Source: an uncultured Algibacter sp.
GTDB lineage: Bacteria > Bacteroidota > Bacteroidia > Flavobacteriales > Flavobacteriaceae
Assembly (NCBI RefSeq): GCF_947487575.1
Contig: NZ_CANKXG010000008.1
Span: forward strand, 124,001 to 188,000
Direction of reading: 5' to 3'
Length of the DNA stretch: 64,000 nt
Below the pieces are notes generated by a model, which saw only the letters and a list, made by a program, of their open reading frames with translations, searched no databases and had not been told where the DNA came from. Below, in pieces: positions 52,851 to 61,724 of the stretch; the first letter of the stretch is position 1, and each line of letters opens with the position of its first letter. The position numbers were made by a program, and so were the translations under genes.

Positions 52851-54149
52851 TTGAAAACAAATAATTTTTTGAAAGCAGCAGATATACACACCTTATTTTT
52901 AGAATGCAATTCAGTATCTACTGATACAAGAAAAATAAAACCTAGTGATATGTTTTTCGCCTTAAAAGGCGACAATTTTAATGGAAATAGTTACGCAGAT
53001 GCAGCTATAAAAAGCGGTGCTAAATACGCCATAGTTGATGAATCCATATACAACACATCTAATAAAACTATTCTAGTTAAAAACACTCTAAAAACACTTC
53101 AAGAATTATCGGCCTATCACAGAGAATATTTAAGAGTTCCTATAGTAGCACTTACAGGAAGTAATGGAAAAACAACTACTAAAGAGTTGATTAATGCGGT
53201 ATTATCAGAAAAACACATTACTACCGCAACTATCGGGAATCTAAACAACCATATTGGCGTTCCTTTAACTCTGCTTTCAATGACTGAGCACACTGAAATT
53301 GGTATTGTGGAAATGGGTGCCAACCATCAAAAAGAAATTGAATTCTTGTGTAATATTGCAAAACCCGACTTTGGTTATATTACAAACTTTGGAAAAGCCC
53401 ATTTGGAGGGTTTTGGCGGTATAGAAGGTGTTATTAAAGGAAAAAGTGAAATGTACGATTATTTGATTTCTGAAAATAAACACATTTTTGTTAATACTAA
53501 TGATAACATTCAGGTTGCTAAAACCAAAAATGCAAACCTATATCGCTTTGGAAATAAAACTAACGAAGTCGATGTTTTGGTAAGTTTTATTGAAGCCCAA
53601 CCTTTTGTGAAGTGCCTATATAATGGACTAGAAATTCAAAGCCAACTTATTGGTGATTATAACTTTAATAATATTGCAGCTGCAGTAGCTATAGGCAACT
53701 ATTTCAAAGTCAATGATTATGCTATTAAAACCGCCATAGAGCGTTATATACCAACAAACAACAGGTCACAGATTATCGAAAAAGGCTCAAACAAAATAAT
53801 TCTAGATGCATACAATGCCAATCCTACCAGTATGCATGCCGCTTTATTGAATTTTGAAAAGCAAAAAGGTCATAAAATTGCTATTCTAGGAGATATGTTT
53901 GAATTAGGTGAAGAAGCTAAAGAAGAACACCAAAATATTATGGATTTGGCTATTTCTATGAATATTGATGAAGTAGTTTTTGTTGGGGATAATTTTCATA
54001 AGGCTGAAGCAAAATCAAACAAACCAAAACTATTCAAATCTTTTGATGATTTAAAAAATAGTATTATTTTATCTGAAATTAAAAACTCAACACTTCTTAT
54101 AAAAGGTTCACGTGGAATGGCTTTAGAGCGGGTTTTAGAACTATTATAA
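52851..54149 (+). CDS. murF: UDP-MurNAc-tripeptide:D-Ala-D-Ala ligase (MurF)
   Basis: Adds D-Ala-D-Ala to the UDP-MurNAc tripeptide, completing the peptidoglycan precursor. 432 residues. The P-loop is ALTGSNGKTTTKEL, followed by the Mur-ligase central domain (NLNNHIGVPLTLLSMTE; GIVEMGANHQKEIE) and C-terminal domain (DAYNANPTSMHAALLNFE). The start is TTG 52851: an in-frame stop lies two codons upstream and the next ATG is too far inside. A terminator separates it from gldJ, so it needs its own promoter, or gldJ read-through. Confidence 0.95.
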   Translation: MKTNNFLKAADIHTLFLECNSVSTDTRKIKPSDMFFALKGDNFNGNSYADAAIKSGAKYAIVDESIYNTSNKTILVKNTLKTLQELSAYHREYLRVPIVALTGSNGKTTTKELINAVLSEKHITTATIGNLNNHIGVPLTLLSMTEHTEIGIVEMGANHQKEIEFLCNIAKPDFGYITNFGKAHLEGFGGIEGVIKGKSEMYDYLISENKHIFVNTNDNIQVAKTKNANLYRFGNKTNEVDVLVSFIEAQPFVKCLYNGLEIQSQLIGDYNFNNIAAAVAIGNYFKVNDYAIKTAIERYIPTNNRSQIIEKGSNKIILDAYNANPTSMHAALLNFEKQKGHKIAILGDMFELGEEAKEEHQNIMDLAISMNIDEVVFVGDNFHKAEAKSNKPKLFKSFDDLKNSIILSEIKNSTLLIKGSRGMALERVLELL

Positions 54150-54195
54150 AAAGTGTCACTATTCTGATTTTAATAATAACACTTTAGTTTTCTTT
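54150..54195 (+). terminator. possible terminator after murF
   Basis: AAAGTGT (54150-54156) and ACACTTT (54179-54185) pair over a 22-base loop, followed by T-rich sequence. It lies in the gap before the convergent lipoprotein gene. The stem is short. Confidence 0.35.
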
Positions 54196-54232
54196 TAAAA
54201 ATTATCTTTTATAAAAGCTTCTTATTAATAAT

Positions 54233-54772
54233 CTACTCAAAAAAAGGCGCGTTAAATTCCTCATAGGTAGTTAGTGTACAACCACCTTGAGAAGCTGTGT
54301 ATCCGAAAACCAAATTACCATTATTTAAATAAGTAATTTTAAAAACAATATCTGTCTCGTTATCAATATGGAGAGCTGTTTTATTACTATCAGTCCATTG
54401 CCAAGTTCCTACTTCAAATGGACTACCATCTTTTGAGGTTTTTTGATATCTTTTACCATTAGGATATAATGCCGCATAGCCTTGACTATTGTAACTTTCA
54501 TCATCTTCATCGCAAACATCATTATCATTGAAACTAAAATCACTTGTAACGTGAGTCCACCATTTTTGCGTATCACCCATCTTACTTGAAGATTTACCAG
54601 ATAAGCTAGAAAACCCTGTCAAGGTTTCATTTCTCAATTCTTTAGCCACAATTTCCCCAGAAGGAATTCTCTCTAAGCCGGAACCTGATTCATCATCATC
54701 TCCACTTGAACTGCTACACGCATATGCAAAAGAAATTATTCCTACAAAAAATAAATATTTAATTAATTTCAT
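54233..54772 (-). CDS. hypothetical lipoprotein, lipocalin-like
   Basis: A 179-residue lipoprotein. MKLIKYLFFVGIISFAYAC ends in the lipobox Cys19 and is followed by a Ser/Gly/Asp linker (SSSSGDDDESGSG) typical of Bacteroidetes surface lipoproteins. The rest has alternating strands (VGTWQWTDSNKTALHIDN; IVFKITYLNNGNLVFGYTAS) similar to small lipocalin-like domains. I do not assign a family. It lies nine bases behind the Cys-rich lipoprotein gene, so both are in one operon, probably under the PAS-LuxR regulator upstream. Confidence 0.65.
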   Translation of the reverse strand: MKLIKYLFFVGIISFAYACSSSSGDDDESGSGLERIPSGEIVAKELRNETLTGFSSLSGKSSSKMGDTQKWWTHVTSDFSFNDNDVCDEDDESYNSQGYAALYPNGKRYQKTSKDGSPFEVGTWQWTDSNKTALHIDNETDIVFKITYLNNGNLVFGYTASQGGCTLTTYEEFNAPFFE

Positions 54773-54781
54773 GATTTTTGG

Positions 54782-55729
54782 TTAATTATCGTCACTTGGA
54801 CAAATAAAAGTTCCTGTTACACTATAAATTGTTGGATTTTCATCCGATTTAACCATAACATTATAAGAAAAAGTTCCATCATTCCATGACCCAGTTCCAC
54901 TCTGTAATCTATATGTTATATCATCTGATGCATTTTCTGTATCACCATAATTTGTTAATGTAAAATAAGGATCATTTTCAAAATCAAAAGGGTCATCAGG
55001 ATTAAAAGTAACATTCCCAGACTCACCGACATCTCTAACTGAAGCACACCAACGATCATCCTCATCAAAACAAGTACTTATATCACTCTGATTAGTCGGA
55101 GGATTATAAATACAGTTTATAAATATTGAAGCTGTTAAATCCCCCGTTAAACTTGAGCTGATAGTTGCATAACCTGTATCACCTGAACAATCAGCCTGAC
55201 TTACTAACCCTGCACATGAAGGCTCATCGCAATTACCACATAACATAGCTACCTCTTGAATATTTGATTTTGATATTTTCCCTTCATCTGTTTGCGCAAA
55301 TTCATAACATTTAATATCATGGCAAATACTTGAAAGATTATCACAAATCTCTGGAGTAATTTGAAATGAAAAACTGCCTGTTCCAGCGGTAGCTCCGCTT
55401 GTATTTATCGGAACAAAATTTATAGGTCCTGATGTACCAAATCGCATGCCAACAGCAGTTACATTTCCATTAGGCGCATTAAATGAAATATAATTATTCA
55501 TCGTCGCTCCAGCTGAAATAGGTACAGTTCCACTACCATTTGAATTAATAGTTACACTATTGTCTATTTCAACATCATCAGGGTTAACTTGAAAGGCTCC
55601 TGGAGGTAATACTAATTTTTCATTCATTTGTAATGCAACTTCAGCTTCATCCGAAATTTTATCAACACTATCCTCTCCACATGTAAATAAGACCATCATA
55701 AGAACGATAAATAAATAATTGGTTTTCAT
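54782..55729 (-). CDS. hypothetical cysteine-rich lipoprotein
   Basis: A 315-residue protein with a lipoprotein-like signal (MKTNYLFIVLMMVLFTC, Cys17). The N-terminal half is low in Cys and beta-rich; residues 128-240 carry about a dozen cysteines in clusters (EICDNLSSICHDIKCYEF; MLCGNCDEPSCAGLVSQADC). Such clusters may form disulfides after export or bind metal. I recognise no family. It is first gene of a two-gene unit with the lipocalin-like lipoprotein and is preceded by a 194-base gap with palindromes, then a LuxR-type regulator on the same strand. Confidence 0.65.
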   Translation of the reverse strand: MKTNYLFIVLMMVLFTCGEDSVDKISDEAEVALQMNEKLVLPPGAFQVNPDDVEIDNSVTINSNGSGTVPISAGATMNNYISFNAPNGNVTAVGMRFGTSGPINFVPINTSGATAGTGSFSFQITPEICDNLSSICHDIKCYEFAQTDEGKISKSNIQEVAMLCGNCDEPSCAGLVSQADCSGDTGYATISSSLTGDLTASIFINCIYNPPTNQSDISTCFDEDDRWCASVRDVGESGNVTFNPDDPFDFENDPYFTLTNYGDTENASDDITYRLQSGTGSWNDGTFSYNVMVKSDENPTIYSVTGTFICPSDDN

Positions 55730-55848
55730 AATTTTGATTTTGGTTAGCAGTTATACTAAAAACTATTAACGGATATTAAAACAAAAATGTCCGAAATATA
55801 CTTACATATAAAACTGACATTTTGTTGGTTAATATAATTCTCCCTAAG

Positions 55849-55912
55849 AACTAATTAATAGCGATGTAAATATCAATAATTAGTTTGATTAATGCAATAC
55901 TCAAATTGAGTA
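55849..55912. promoter_or_regulatory. palindromes between PAS-LuxR gene and lipoprotein operon
   Basis: AACTAATTA (55849-55857) and TAATTAGTT (55877-55885) form a 9-base inverted repeat. TACTCAAATTGAGTA (55898-55912) is a perfect palindrome around a central A. They lie between the regulator stop (55924) and the lipoprotein start (55729), and could be operator sites or a read-through hairpin. Confidence 0.4.
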
Positions 55913-55923
55913 GTACAACCTTT

Positions 55924-56694
55924 TCAAATAAGGTTTCTATTAATTTTAAGCATCCCAATAAGCTCTCCTGTTGAGGATATGTTTAATTTTTTAAGAATAT
56001 TTCTCCTATGCGTATCAACTGTATTTGCCGTTATACTAAGCTTCTCAGCTATTTCTTTACTTGAATAGTTTAAAACTAATAGCCTTATAACATCACGTTC
56101 TCTATTACTAACACCATCAGAAAGTAATTTTTGAGAAAAATTATTAAAATAAACCGTTTCATACTCATTTTTATCGTTTAATAATTTAGCTGAAGCACAT
56201 ACTTGCATTTCGATATTAGATGATAATACGGTGTAGTGAGCCAAACCTATTATAGGTTTGTTTTCCCTATCAAACTCTAGTGGCGTTGTATTTTGTATAA
56301 TGTTTACATATTCATTGTTTCCATTCTTTAATCGATAATTCCATGTATATGTCATCTTACTCCTATCTCTAACAGCAATTTCTTTTAAAGTAAAATTCAT
56401 AAGTTCGTTCAAAGCTTTTAACCATACTTCTAAATCTTCTGGATGCATTTTACTCCATAAATACCGCATACCCTTTGCCTTTAACTCCACTCTATCCATA
56501 CCTAAGCAAGCATTCAAATTTTTACTTATGTATTCAAATGATAAATCTTGCGTGTTAGTAATACAGAAAAAAGTAGAATTATAAGGTAAGTATGTATCTA
56601 ATTCTATTATTTTTTCAATGTGTTTTTTTAGTGAAGGATTATCATGCGATTTAAAAATTTCTTTATAGGCTTCTTTGATACTTCCATTATTCAT
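55924..56694 (-). CDS. PAS domain / LuxR-type transcriptional regulator
   Basis: A 256-residue cytoplasmic regulator. Residues about 30-150 form a PAS-like sensory domain (STFFCITNTQDLSFEYISKN ... YTWNYRLKNGNNEYVNIIQN). The C-terminal residues 190-250 are a LuxR/GerE helix-turn-helix with RERDVIRLLVLNYSSKEIAE and LSITANTVDTHRRNILKKLN. There is no receiver domain, so it is not a classical response regulator; a bound ligand or partner may be sensed by PAS. The two downstream lipoprotein genes on the same strand are the nearest candidate targets. Confidence 0.88.
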   Translation of the reverse strand: MNNGSIKEAYKEIFKSHDNPSLKKHIEKIIELDTYLPYNSTFFCITNTQDLSFEYISKNLNACLGMDRVELKAKGMRYLWSKMHPEDLEVWLKALNELMNFTLKEIAVRDRSKMTYTWNYRLKNGNNEYVNIIQNTTPLEFDRENKPIIGLAHYTVLSSNIEMQVCASAKLLNDKNEYETVYFNNFSQKLLSDGVSNRERDVIRLLVLNYSSKEIAEKLSITANTVDTHRRNILKKLNISSTGELIGMLKINRNLI

Positions 56695-56757
56695 AGATGA
56701 GAGATTTTCTTAAATATAGATAAAAAAAATTAAGAAGAACCTTATTAATTTAAGAGC

Positions 56758-56791
56758 ATAAAAAAATCCCAAGAAAAATCTTAGGATTTTT
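56758..56791 (-). terminator. terminator after tRNA-Val
   Basis: AAAATCC(C)AAGA-loop-TCTTAGGATTTT hairpin with A and T runs, directly after the tRNA on the minus strand. Confidence 0.8.
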
Positions 56792-56792
56792 G

Positions 56793-56867
56793 TGGGCGCG
56801 AAGGGATTCGAACCCCTGACCCCTTGGGTGTAAACCAAGTGCTCTGAACCAACTGAGCTACGCGCCC
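56793..56867 (-). tRNA. tRNA-Val (anticodon TAC)
   Basis: Read on the minus strand, the acceptor arm GGGCGCG pairs with CGCGCCC plus discriminator A. The D-arm contains GCTCAGTTGGTTCAGAGC and the anticodon stem CTTGG/CCAAG holds loop TTTACAC with anticodon TAC (valine GTA and related codons). The T-arm is GGGGTTCGAATCCC. The 3' CCA is not encoded. It is an isolated tRNA between folC and the PAS-LuxR gene. Confidence 0.96.
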
Positions 56868-56929
56868 TCTAAATTGGACTGCAAATATAACCTAGTTTTT
56901 AATATTGCAAAAACTTTTTCAATAAAAAA

Positions 56930-58147
56930 TTAAATTATTTCTGCTACAACAAATGTACTCCCTCCAATAAAAATTAAATCATTGTTTTTTGCGTTTTTTA
57001 AAGCCGAATTATAAGCTTCATTAACAGTACCATATGCCTTACCTAATATACCAAACTTAGATAATTTTTGTTTTAATTCTTTTTCATTTAATCCTCTTAA
57101 AATACTAGGTTTACAGAAGTAATAAGTAGCATTTTTAGGTAGCAAATCGGCTATCGTACTCAAATCCTTATCATTTACCACTCCAAAAACAATGTGCAAA
57201 GACTCGAAAGACTCATTTGAAAGCTGCTGCATTACATGACGCAAGCCCTCTCTATTATGTCCTGTATCACAAACTACCTTTGGAACCGCATTTAAAACTT
57301 GCCAACGTCCTAACAACCTTGTGTTTTTTACAACTTTTAACAAACCTTGAGTTATATTATTTTCAGAAATATTAAATCCTAATTTTTGAAGTTCATGTAT
57401 TGTTTGAACAACAGTTTTTATATTCTTAGACTGGTAACTTCCAATCAAATCTGATTTATATTTTTTAGAAATGACTTTATCTGCAAAAACAATCTTGGAA
57501 TTATTAGTTTTGGCTAAACCCTTAAAAACCGATATTGTCTCTTTTTGAGTTTCACCAATAACTACTGGAACACCTTTCTTGATAATCCCTCCCTTTTCAA
57601 AAGCAATAGCTTCACGTGTATCTCCTAAAAACTGTGTATGATCTAAACCAATATTTGTAATTACAGAAACCTCTGGAGTAATAATATTAGTAGAATCCAA
57701 TCTTCCTCCTAAACCAACCTCAACAACAGCAAAATCAACTTTTTGTTTAGCAAAATATTCAAATGCCATGCCTACTGTCATTTCAAAAAAAGACAGCTTA
57801 TTAGCTTCAAAAAAGGCTCTGTTTCGCTCGATAAAACCAATAACAAATTGCTTACTTACTTCTTGTCCGTTAATTTTAATACGCTCCCTAAAATCTTTTA
57901 AATGTGGCGATGTATACAACCCAACTTTATACCCGGCTTCTTGTAAAATGGAGGCCAACATATGGCTTGAAGACCCTTTTCCATTAGTTCCAGCAACGTG
58001 AATTGATTTAAACTTTTCTTCTGGGTTAGCTAAGTACTTTGCTAACTTTATAGTATTTGATAAATCTTTTTTAAAAGCTGTTTTACCTTGCCTTTGATAC
58101 ATTGGGAGTTGAGAAAACATCCAATTGAGTGTATCTTGATATGTCAT
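56930..58147 (-). CDS. folC: folylpolyglutamate/dihydrofolate synthase
   Basis: Mur-ligase-like enzyme that adds glutamate to folates and to dihydropteroate. 405 residues: P-loop HVAGTNGKGSSSHML, the Ω-loop region TSPHLKDFRERI, NIGLDHTQFLGDTREAIAFE, and C-terminal VCDTGHNREGLRHV with FIGGSTFVVAEI at the end. The start codon is ATG 58147. It is preceded three bases away by the tonB-like gene and lies last in the exbB-exbD-tonB-folC unit. Confidence 0.94.
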   Translation of the reverse strand: MTYQDTLNWMFSQLPMYQRQGKTAFKKDLSNTIKLAKYLANPEEKFKSIHVAGTNGKGSSSHMLASILQEAGYKVGLYTSPHLKDFRERIKINGQEVSKQFVIGFIERNRAFFEANKLSFFEMTVGMAFEYFAKQKVDFAVVEVGLGGRLDSTNIITPEVSVITNIGLDHTQFLGDTREAIAFEKGGIIKKGVPVVIGETQKETISVFKGLAKTNNSKIVFADKVISKKYKSDLIGSYQSKNIKTVVQTIHELQKLGFNISENNITQGLLKVVKNTRLLGRWQVLNAVPKVVCDTGHNREGLRHVMQQLSNESFESLHIVFGVVNDKDLSTIADLLPKNATYYFCKPSILRGLNEKELKQKLSKFGILGKAYGTVNEAYNSALKNAKNNDLIFIGGSTFVVAEII

Positions 58148-58150
58148 TGA

Positions 58151-59005
58151 CTACTGACTTAATTTGAAGTTAACACTAACAAATCCTATTTGACGCGATG
58201 GTGCTTTAGAATCTGATGGCCATTTATGAGACATAGCAATTTTTTTTGCTGGCTCTAATAAGCATTGAGCCGTATTTGTTGTACCTTTTTGGCCAGGGTC
58301 TGCAGATACTACATTACCATTTTGATTAACAATAATTTTTACGATGACCATTCCTGACTCATTACAATCTTGTTTCAATCTTTTAAAAGAAGCCTTACCC
58401 CTACCATTTAAACCGTAACCAACGCCTCCACTTCCGGTGCCTTGATCCCCAAAGTAACTTGGCGCATAAGGATTACCATCTAAGCTACCTTTATCTCCAG
58501 CTGTATTATCATTACCTTCACTTCCAGTTTCAGAACCTTCAGATTTACTAACTCCACCAATTAAAGCATCCAGCTTCTTTCTTTTTTCTTCTTGTTCACG
58601 CTTTTCTTTAGCAATTCTATCCGCCTCGGCCTTAGCTTTAGCATCTGCAATAGCTTTTGCTTTTGCTTCGGCTTGTTTTTGCTTTTTTATAGCAATTTCT
58701 TCTGCGTTTTCTTGTGTTAAAACTTCTTCTTTAACTTCTGATGACTTTGCAGGTTCTGGTTCTGCTTTTGAAACATCTGGTTGTGGTGGTTCTTCAATTT
58801 TACGAGGCTCAGACTTTACAGGTTTCAATGGCTGAATATTCCCTTTACCAAAACTTGAATTACCAAAATTTACGGCAACACCGTACTCTTCAGGCGGATC
58901 CATATATGTTGTACCAACCACAAACAACAAAAGCAACAGAATTACGGCTATCAAAGCTGTTAATTTTGCTGAATTCTTTTCATGTTTTGTTTTAAAATAC
59001 TTCAT
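58151..59005 (-). CDS. TonB-like energy transducer
   Basis: A 284-residue protein with a short cytoplasmic N-terminus, one membrane anchor (KLTALIAVILLLLLFVVGTT, about 14-33), a proline-rich periplasmic stretch with PEP repeats, and an Ala/Lys/Glu-rich coiled segment (AEAKAKAIADAKAKAEADR). The compact C-terminal domain is TonB-like with SGMVIVKIIVNQNGNVVSAD. It would couple the proton-driven ExbBD motor to outer-membrane receptors. Spacing of two bases to exbD upstream and three to folC downstream indicates one operon. Confidence 0.88.
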   Translation of the reverse strand: MKYFKTKHEKNSAKLTALIAVILLLLLFVVGTTYMDPPEEYGVAVNFGNSSFGKGNIQPLKPVKSEPRKIEEPPQPDVSKAEPEPAKSSEVKEEVLTQENAEEIAIKKQKQAEAKAKAIADAKAKAEADRIAKEKREQEEKRKKLDALIGGVSKSEGSETGSEGNDNTAGDKGSLDGNPYAPSYFGDQGTGSGGVGYGLNGRGKASFKRLKQDCNESGMVIVKIIVNQNGNVVSADPGQKGTTNTAQCLLEPAKKIAMSHKWPSDSKAPSRQIGFVSVNFKLSQ

Positions 59006-59007
59006 CC

Positions 59008-59400
59008 CTATTTTGGCTTTACAGCTAAAACAACCTTAAATTTATTTCTATTAGCGATATCCATCACTTTTACAACGTTTTTAACAGGAACTGACTCTTC
59101 TGCTCTTAGTATAATAGTTGGCTTCTCTTGAGAAGATAACGCAGCTAACAATTCGTTTTCTAAAACACTTTCGCCAACTCGTTTTTGGTCTATATAATAG
59201 GTTAAATCTTTCTTTATACTAACTGCTACAGACTTTTTATTTTCTGTTTTTCCACTTGCTTTTGGTAATAAAATATCAATAGCATTTGTGGTTACTAAAG
59301 TTGAAGCAATCATAAAAAAGATAAGTAACAAAAACACAATATCTGTCATGGATGACATATTGAATTCTGGTGTAACCTTATTTCTTCCTCTAAAGTTCAT
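59008..59400 (-). CDS. exbD: ExbD/TolR family biopolymer transport protein
   Basis: A 130-residue subunit of the TonB motor complex. The single N-terminal helix carries the essential Asp in FNMSSMTDIVFLLLIFFMIA. The periplasmic domain follows with VSIKKDLTYYIDQKR and PTIILRAEESVPVKNVVKVM. It starts one base after exbB and ends two bases before the tonB-like gene. Confidence 0.93.
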   Translation of the reverse strand: MNFRGRNKVTPEFNMSSMTDIVFLLLIFFMIASTLVTTNAIDILLPKASGKTENKKSVAVSIKKDLTYYIDQKRVGESVLENELLAALSSQEKPTIILRAEESVPVKNVVKVMDIANRNKFKVVLAVKPK

Positions 59401-59401
59401 A

Positions 59402-60103
59402 CTAAGTAGGTTCGTTTAAATGATCTAAAAACTCTAACGAATTTGCTTCCATTTGATATACCACTTTATCTGTTCTAACTACTAAGTGATTGTAAGCCAT
59501 ATATGCTACAATACCTACAATTAAACCAGCAACGGTAGTCGTCATAGCGGTATATAAACCACTTGCTAAAACGTCCATTTGTATAGAACCACCTGCGTTA
59601 GCCAATTCGAATATTGCTAATATCATTCCAATTACCGTACCAAGGAACCCAATCATTGGAGCAGCACCAGAAATGGTTGCTAGAATACTCACGTTTTTTT
59701 CTAGTCCATAAATTTCTAAACGGCCAGCGTTTTCGATAGCTGTGTTGATATCAGCTAATGGTTTGCCTATTCTAGAAATCCCTTTCCCAATTAATCTTGA
59801 TACTGGAGTGTTTTGTTGTGCGCAAAGCATTTGAGCTGAATCTATTTTACCATTACTTACGTGGTCTTTAATTTGATTCATGAAATTAGCATCAACTTGC
59901 GATGCGGCTTTTATTGCAAAAATGCGTTCAAAATAAATATAAATAGCGCCTACTAAAAGTAAAAACAAAATGGCGATTATCAGTTGTCCTGCAAGGCCTC
60001 CACTACTAATTAACTCTATTATTGAAAGTGATTTTTCAACAGATTCACCATCAGTTAGTACTTCTGTACCTTCTTGTGTGTCTTGTAATAATGTACTTAG
60101 CAT
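59402..60103 (-). CDS. exbB: ExbB/TolQ family (MotA/TolQ/ExbB) proton channel
   Basis: A 233-residue inner-membrane channel of the ExbB family. Three helices are visible: LAGQLIIAILFLLLVGAIYI, LATISGAAPMIGFLGTVIGMILAIFEL (key G-x-x-GTV-x-G-M), and MTTTVAGLIVGIVAYMAYN. It forms the stator with ExbD and powers the TonB-like protein. A -7 box lies at 60121-60128. It heads the four-gene unit exbB-exbD-tonB-folC. Confidence 0.93.
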   Translation of the reverse strand: MLSTLLQDTQEGTEVLTDGESVEKSLSIIELISSGGLAGQLIIAILFLLLVGAIYIYFERIFAIKAASQVDANFMNQIKDHVSNGKIDSAQMLCAQQNTPVSRLIGKGISRIGKPLADINTAIENAGRLEIYGLEKNVSILATISGAAPMIGFLGTVIGMILAIFELANAGGSIQMDVLASGLYTAMTTTVAGLIVGIVAYMAYNHLVVRTDKVVYQMEANSLEFLDHLNEPT

Positions 60104-60120
60104 ATAATATTGATTTATTG

Positions 60121-60128
60121 CAAATGTA
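60121..60128 (-). promoter_or_regulatory. -7 box (TACATTTG) for exbB
   Basis: Exact TAnnTTTG match on the minus strand, 18 bases before the exbB start. No -33 TTG at ideal spacing. Confidence 0.45.
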
Positions 60129-60203
60129 TAACGTTTTGTTTTTTATTAAAGTATAATTGATATTTTAATATGCACTTTAAATGTTTTAACGGTTGCTGGA
60201 TTT

Positions 60204-60295
60204 GCGTTAGGGATTGCAATGAAAAGCCCACAGCACCTCATGTTTTTGAGGTGCGCGGACTTGTAATGTAAAGCCCGACCCTTGTGGTAACGCCC
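60204..60295 (+). repeat. dispersed GCGTTA...TAACGC intergenic repeat, copy D
   Basis: A 92-bp copy with the same GCGTTAGGGATTG left end, the intact CCCGACCCTTGTGGTAACGC core at the right, and an interior inverted pair CACCTCA / TGAGGTG. It starts 21 bases after the nhaD stop on the minus strand and fills most of the nhaD-exbB gap. Confidence 0.85.
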
Positions 60296-60315
60296 AAATA
60301 ACTTTTATTTAAATT

Positions 60316-61716
60316 TTAAAACCAAGTTCTTGTAAACATGAATGCTACTGCACCTACTAAGAAACCAACTAAAGCCAACCATGCTATTTTTTTTAAGTAC
60401 CAGAAAAAATCTATTTTTTCCATACCCATGGCTACAACACCTGCAGCAGAACCAATAATTAACATACTTCCTCCAGTTCCTGCAGAATAAGCAATAAAGT
60501 GCCATAACTCATTATCTATAGGTTCATGAAACATACCTAAACTAGCTGCTACTAAAGGCACATTGTCTATTATAGCAGAACCTACACCTAACAATAATAC
60601 CACTAAGTCTGAAACTCCTGTGTGCCCTTCTTGATGTAACTCTGTTCCTAACATTGGCATTGTATCTTGTAATGACCCAGCAAAATTGAATAAGATTCCT
60701 AAAGATTCTAAAGCAGCTACGGCCATTAAAATTCCTAGGAAGAATAATATACTTGGTAATTCTATTTTAGATAATGAGTAATGTACAGGGCTATGCATGG
60801 CATGTGCATCGCTTTCTTCTGCACCATGCTCAGTCATACTAAACTTAGAGCTACTATAAATTTCTGCAAAAATAGCCACTACACCTAAAGACAACATCAT
60901 ACCAACATAAGGTGGTAAATGCGTTATTACTTTAAATATTGGAACAAATACAATAGCACCTAAACCTAAATACAGCATGGTACCGCTAAACTTAGATTTC
61001 TTTTTTTCTTCAACTTCTTCCATTTCTAAATCCCCTTTAAAGGCTGGTAAAAATGATGCTATAAATGTTGGTACTGCCATACATAAAAATGATGGCAATA
61101 GTAAATACCCAATTAAATGCCCTGTGGTTACTTTTTTCCCAATCCATAGCATGGTAGTAGTAACATCGCCAATTGGAGACCAAGCACCACCTGCGTTGGC
61201 GGCAATTATTATTAAACCCGCATACCAGATACGCACATTTCTGTCTTTTACTATTTTTTGTAGAATAGAAATTAAAACAATGGTTGCTGTAAGATTATCA
61301 ATTATTGCTGATAAGATGAAAGCCAGTATGGCAAAAATCCAAAGTATTTTACTTTTTTTCTTAGTTTTAATAAAGTCTTTAATAGTTGAAAAACCATCAA
61401 AATAATCAATGATTTCAACAATAGTCATAGCTCCCAGAAGGAATACTAAAATCTCAGAAGTTTTACCTAAATGATGCAATAGGGTTTCTTCCATTAAATG
61501 CATCTTTTCTTCGGAAGCTAAACCACCAAAATTTTCCATTAAGGAATGGTTTCCAGAGTCAAACCATTGTGTAAAGCCATCAATACCTAAAGCTATTAAT
61601 GCCCAACAAATTGCCATCATGACTAGTGCCGGAATAAGTTTATCAATTTTAATACTATGCTCTAAAGTAATGGCTAAATAGCCCATTACAAACACTAAGA
61701 TGATTGCTGCTTCCAT
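60316..61716 (-). CDS. nhaD: sodium:proton antiporter NhaD
   Basis: A 466-residue ion-transporter-superfamily antiporter with about 12 helices. Conserved segments are ITLEHSIKIDKLIPALVMM, AILAFILSAIIDNLTATIVL, WSPIGDVTTTMLWIGKKVT, GVGSAIIDNVPLVAASLGMF and GGSMLIIGSAAGVVAMGM. The two repeated SAIIDN motifs are a hallmark of this fold. It would extrude Na+ in exchange for protons, as expected for a marine organism. It lies nine bases after the dehydrogenase gene on the same strand, and a dispersed repeat follows. Confidence 0.93.
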   Translation of the reverse strand: MEAAIILVFVMGYLAITLEHSIKIDKLIPALVMMAICWALIALGIDGFTQWFDSGNHSLMENFGGLASEEKMHLMEETLLHHLGKTSEILVFLLGAMTIVEIIDYFDGFSTIKDFIKTKKKSKILWIFAILAFILSAIIDNLTATIVLISILQKIVKDRNVRIWYAGLIIIAANAGGAWSPIGDVTTTMLWIGKKVTTGHLIGYLLLPSFLCMAVPTFIASFLPAFKGDLEMEEVEEKKKSKFSGTMLYLGLGAIVFVPIFKVITHLPPYVGMMLSLGVVAIFAEIYSSSKFSMTEHGAEESDAHAMHSPVHYSLSKIELPSILFFLGILMAVAALESLGILFNFAGSLQDTMPMLGTELHQEGHTGVSDLVVLLLGVGSAIIDNVPLVAASLGMFHEPIDNELWHFIAYSAGTGGSMLIIGSAAGVVAMGMEKIDFFWYLKKIAWLALVGFLVGAVAFMFTRTWF

Positions 61717-61724
61717 AAATTTAA

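Noticed and set aside
60305..60505. 66-codon minus-strand frame at the nhaD end
   Set aside because: Out-of-frame shadow of the nhaD C-terminus.
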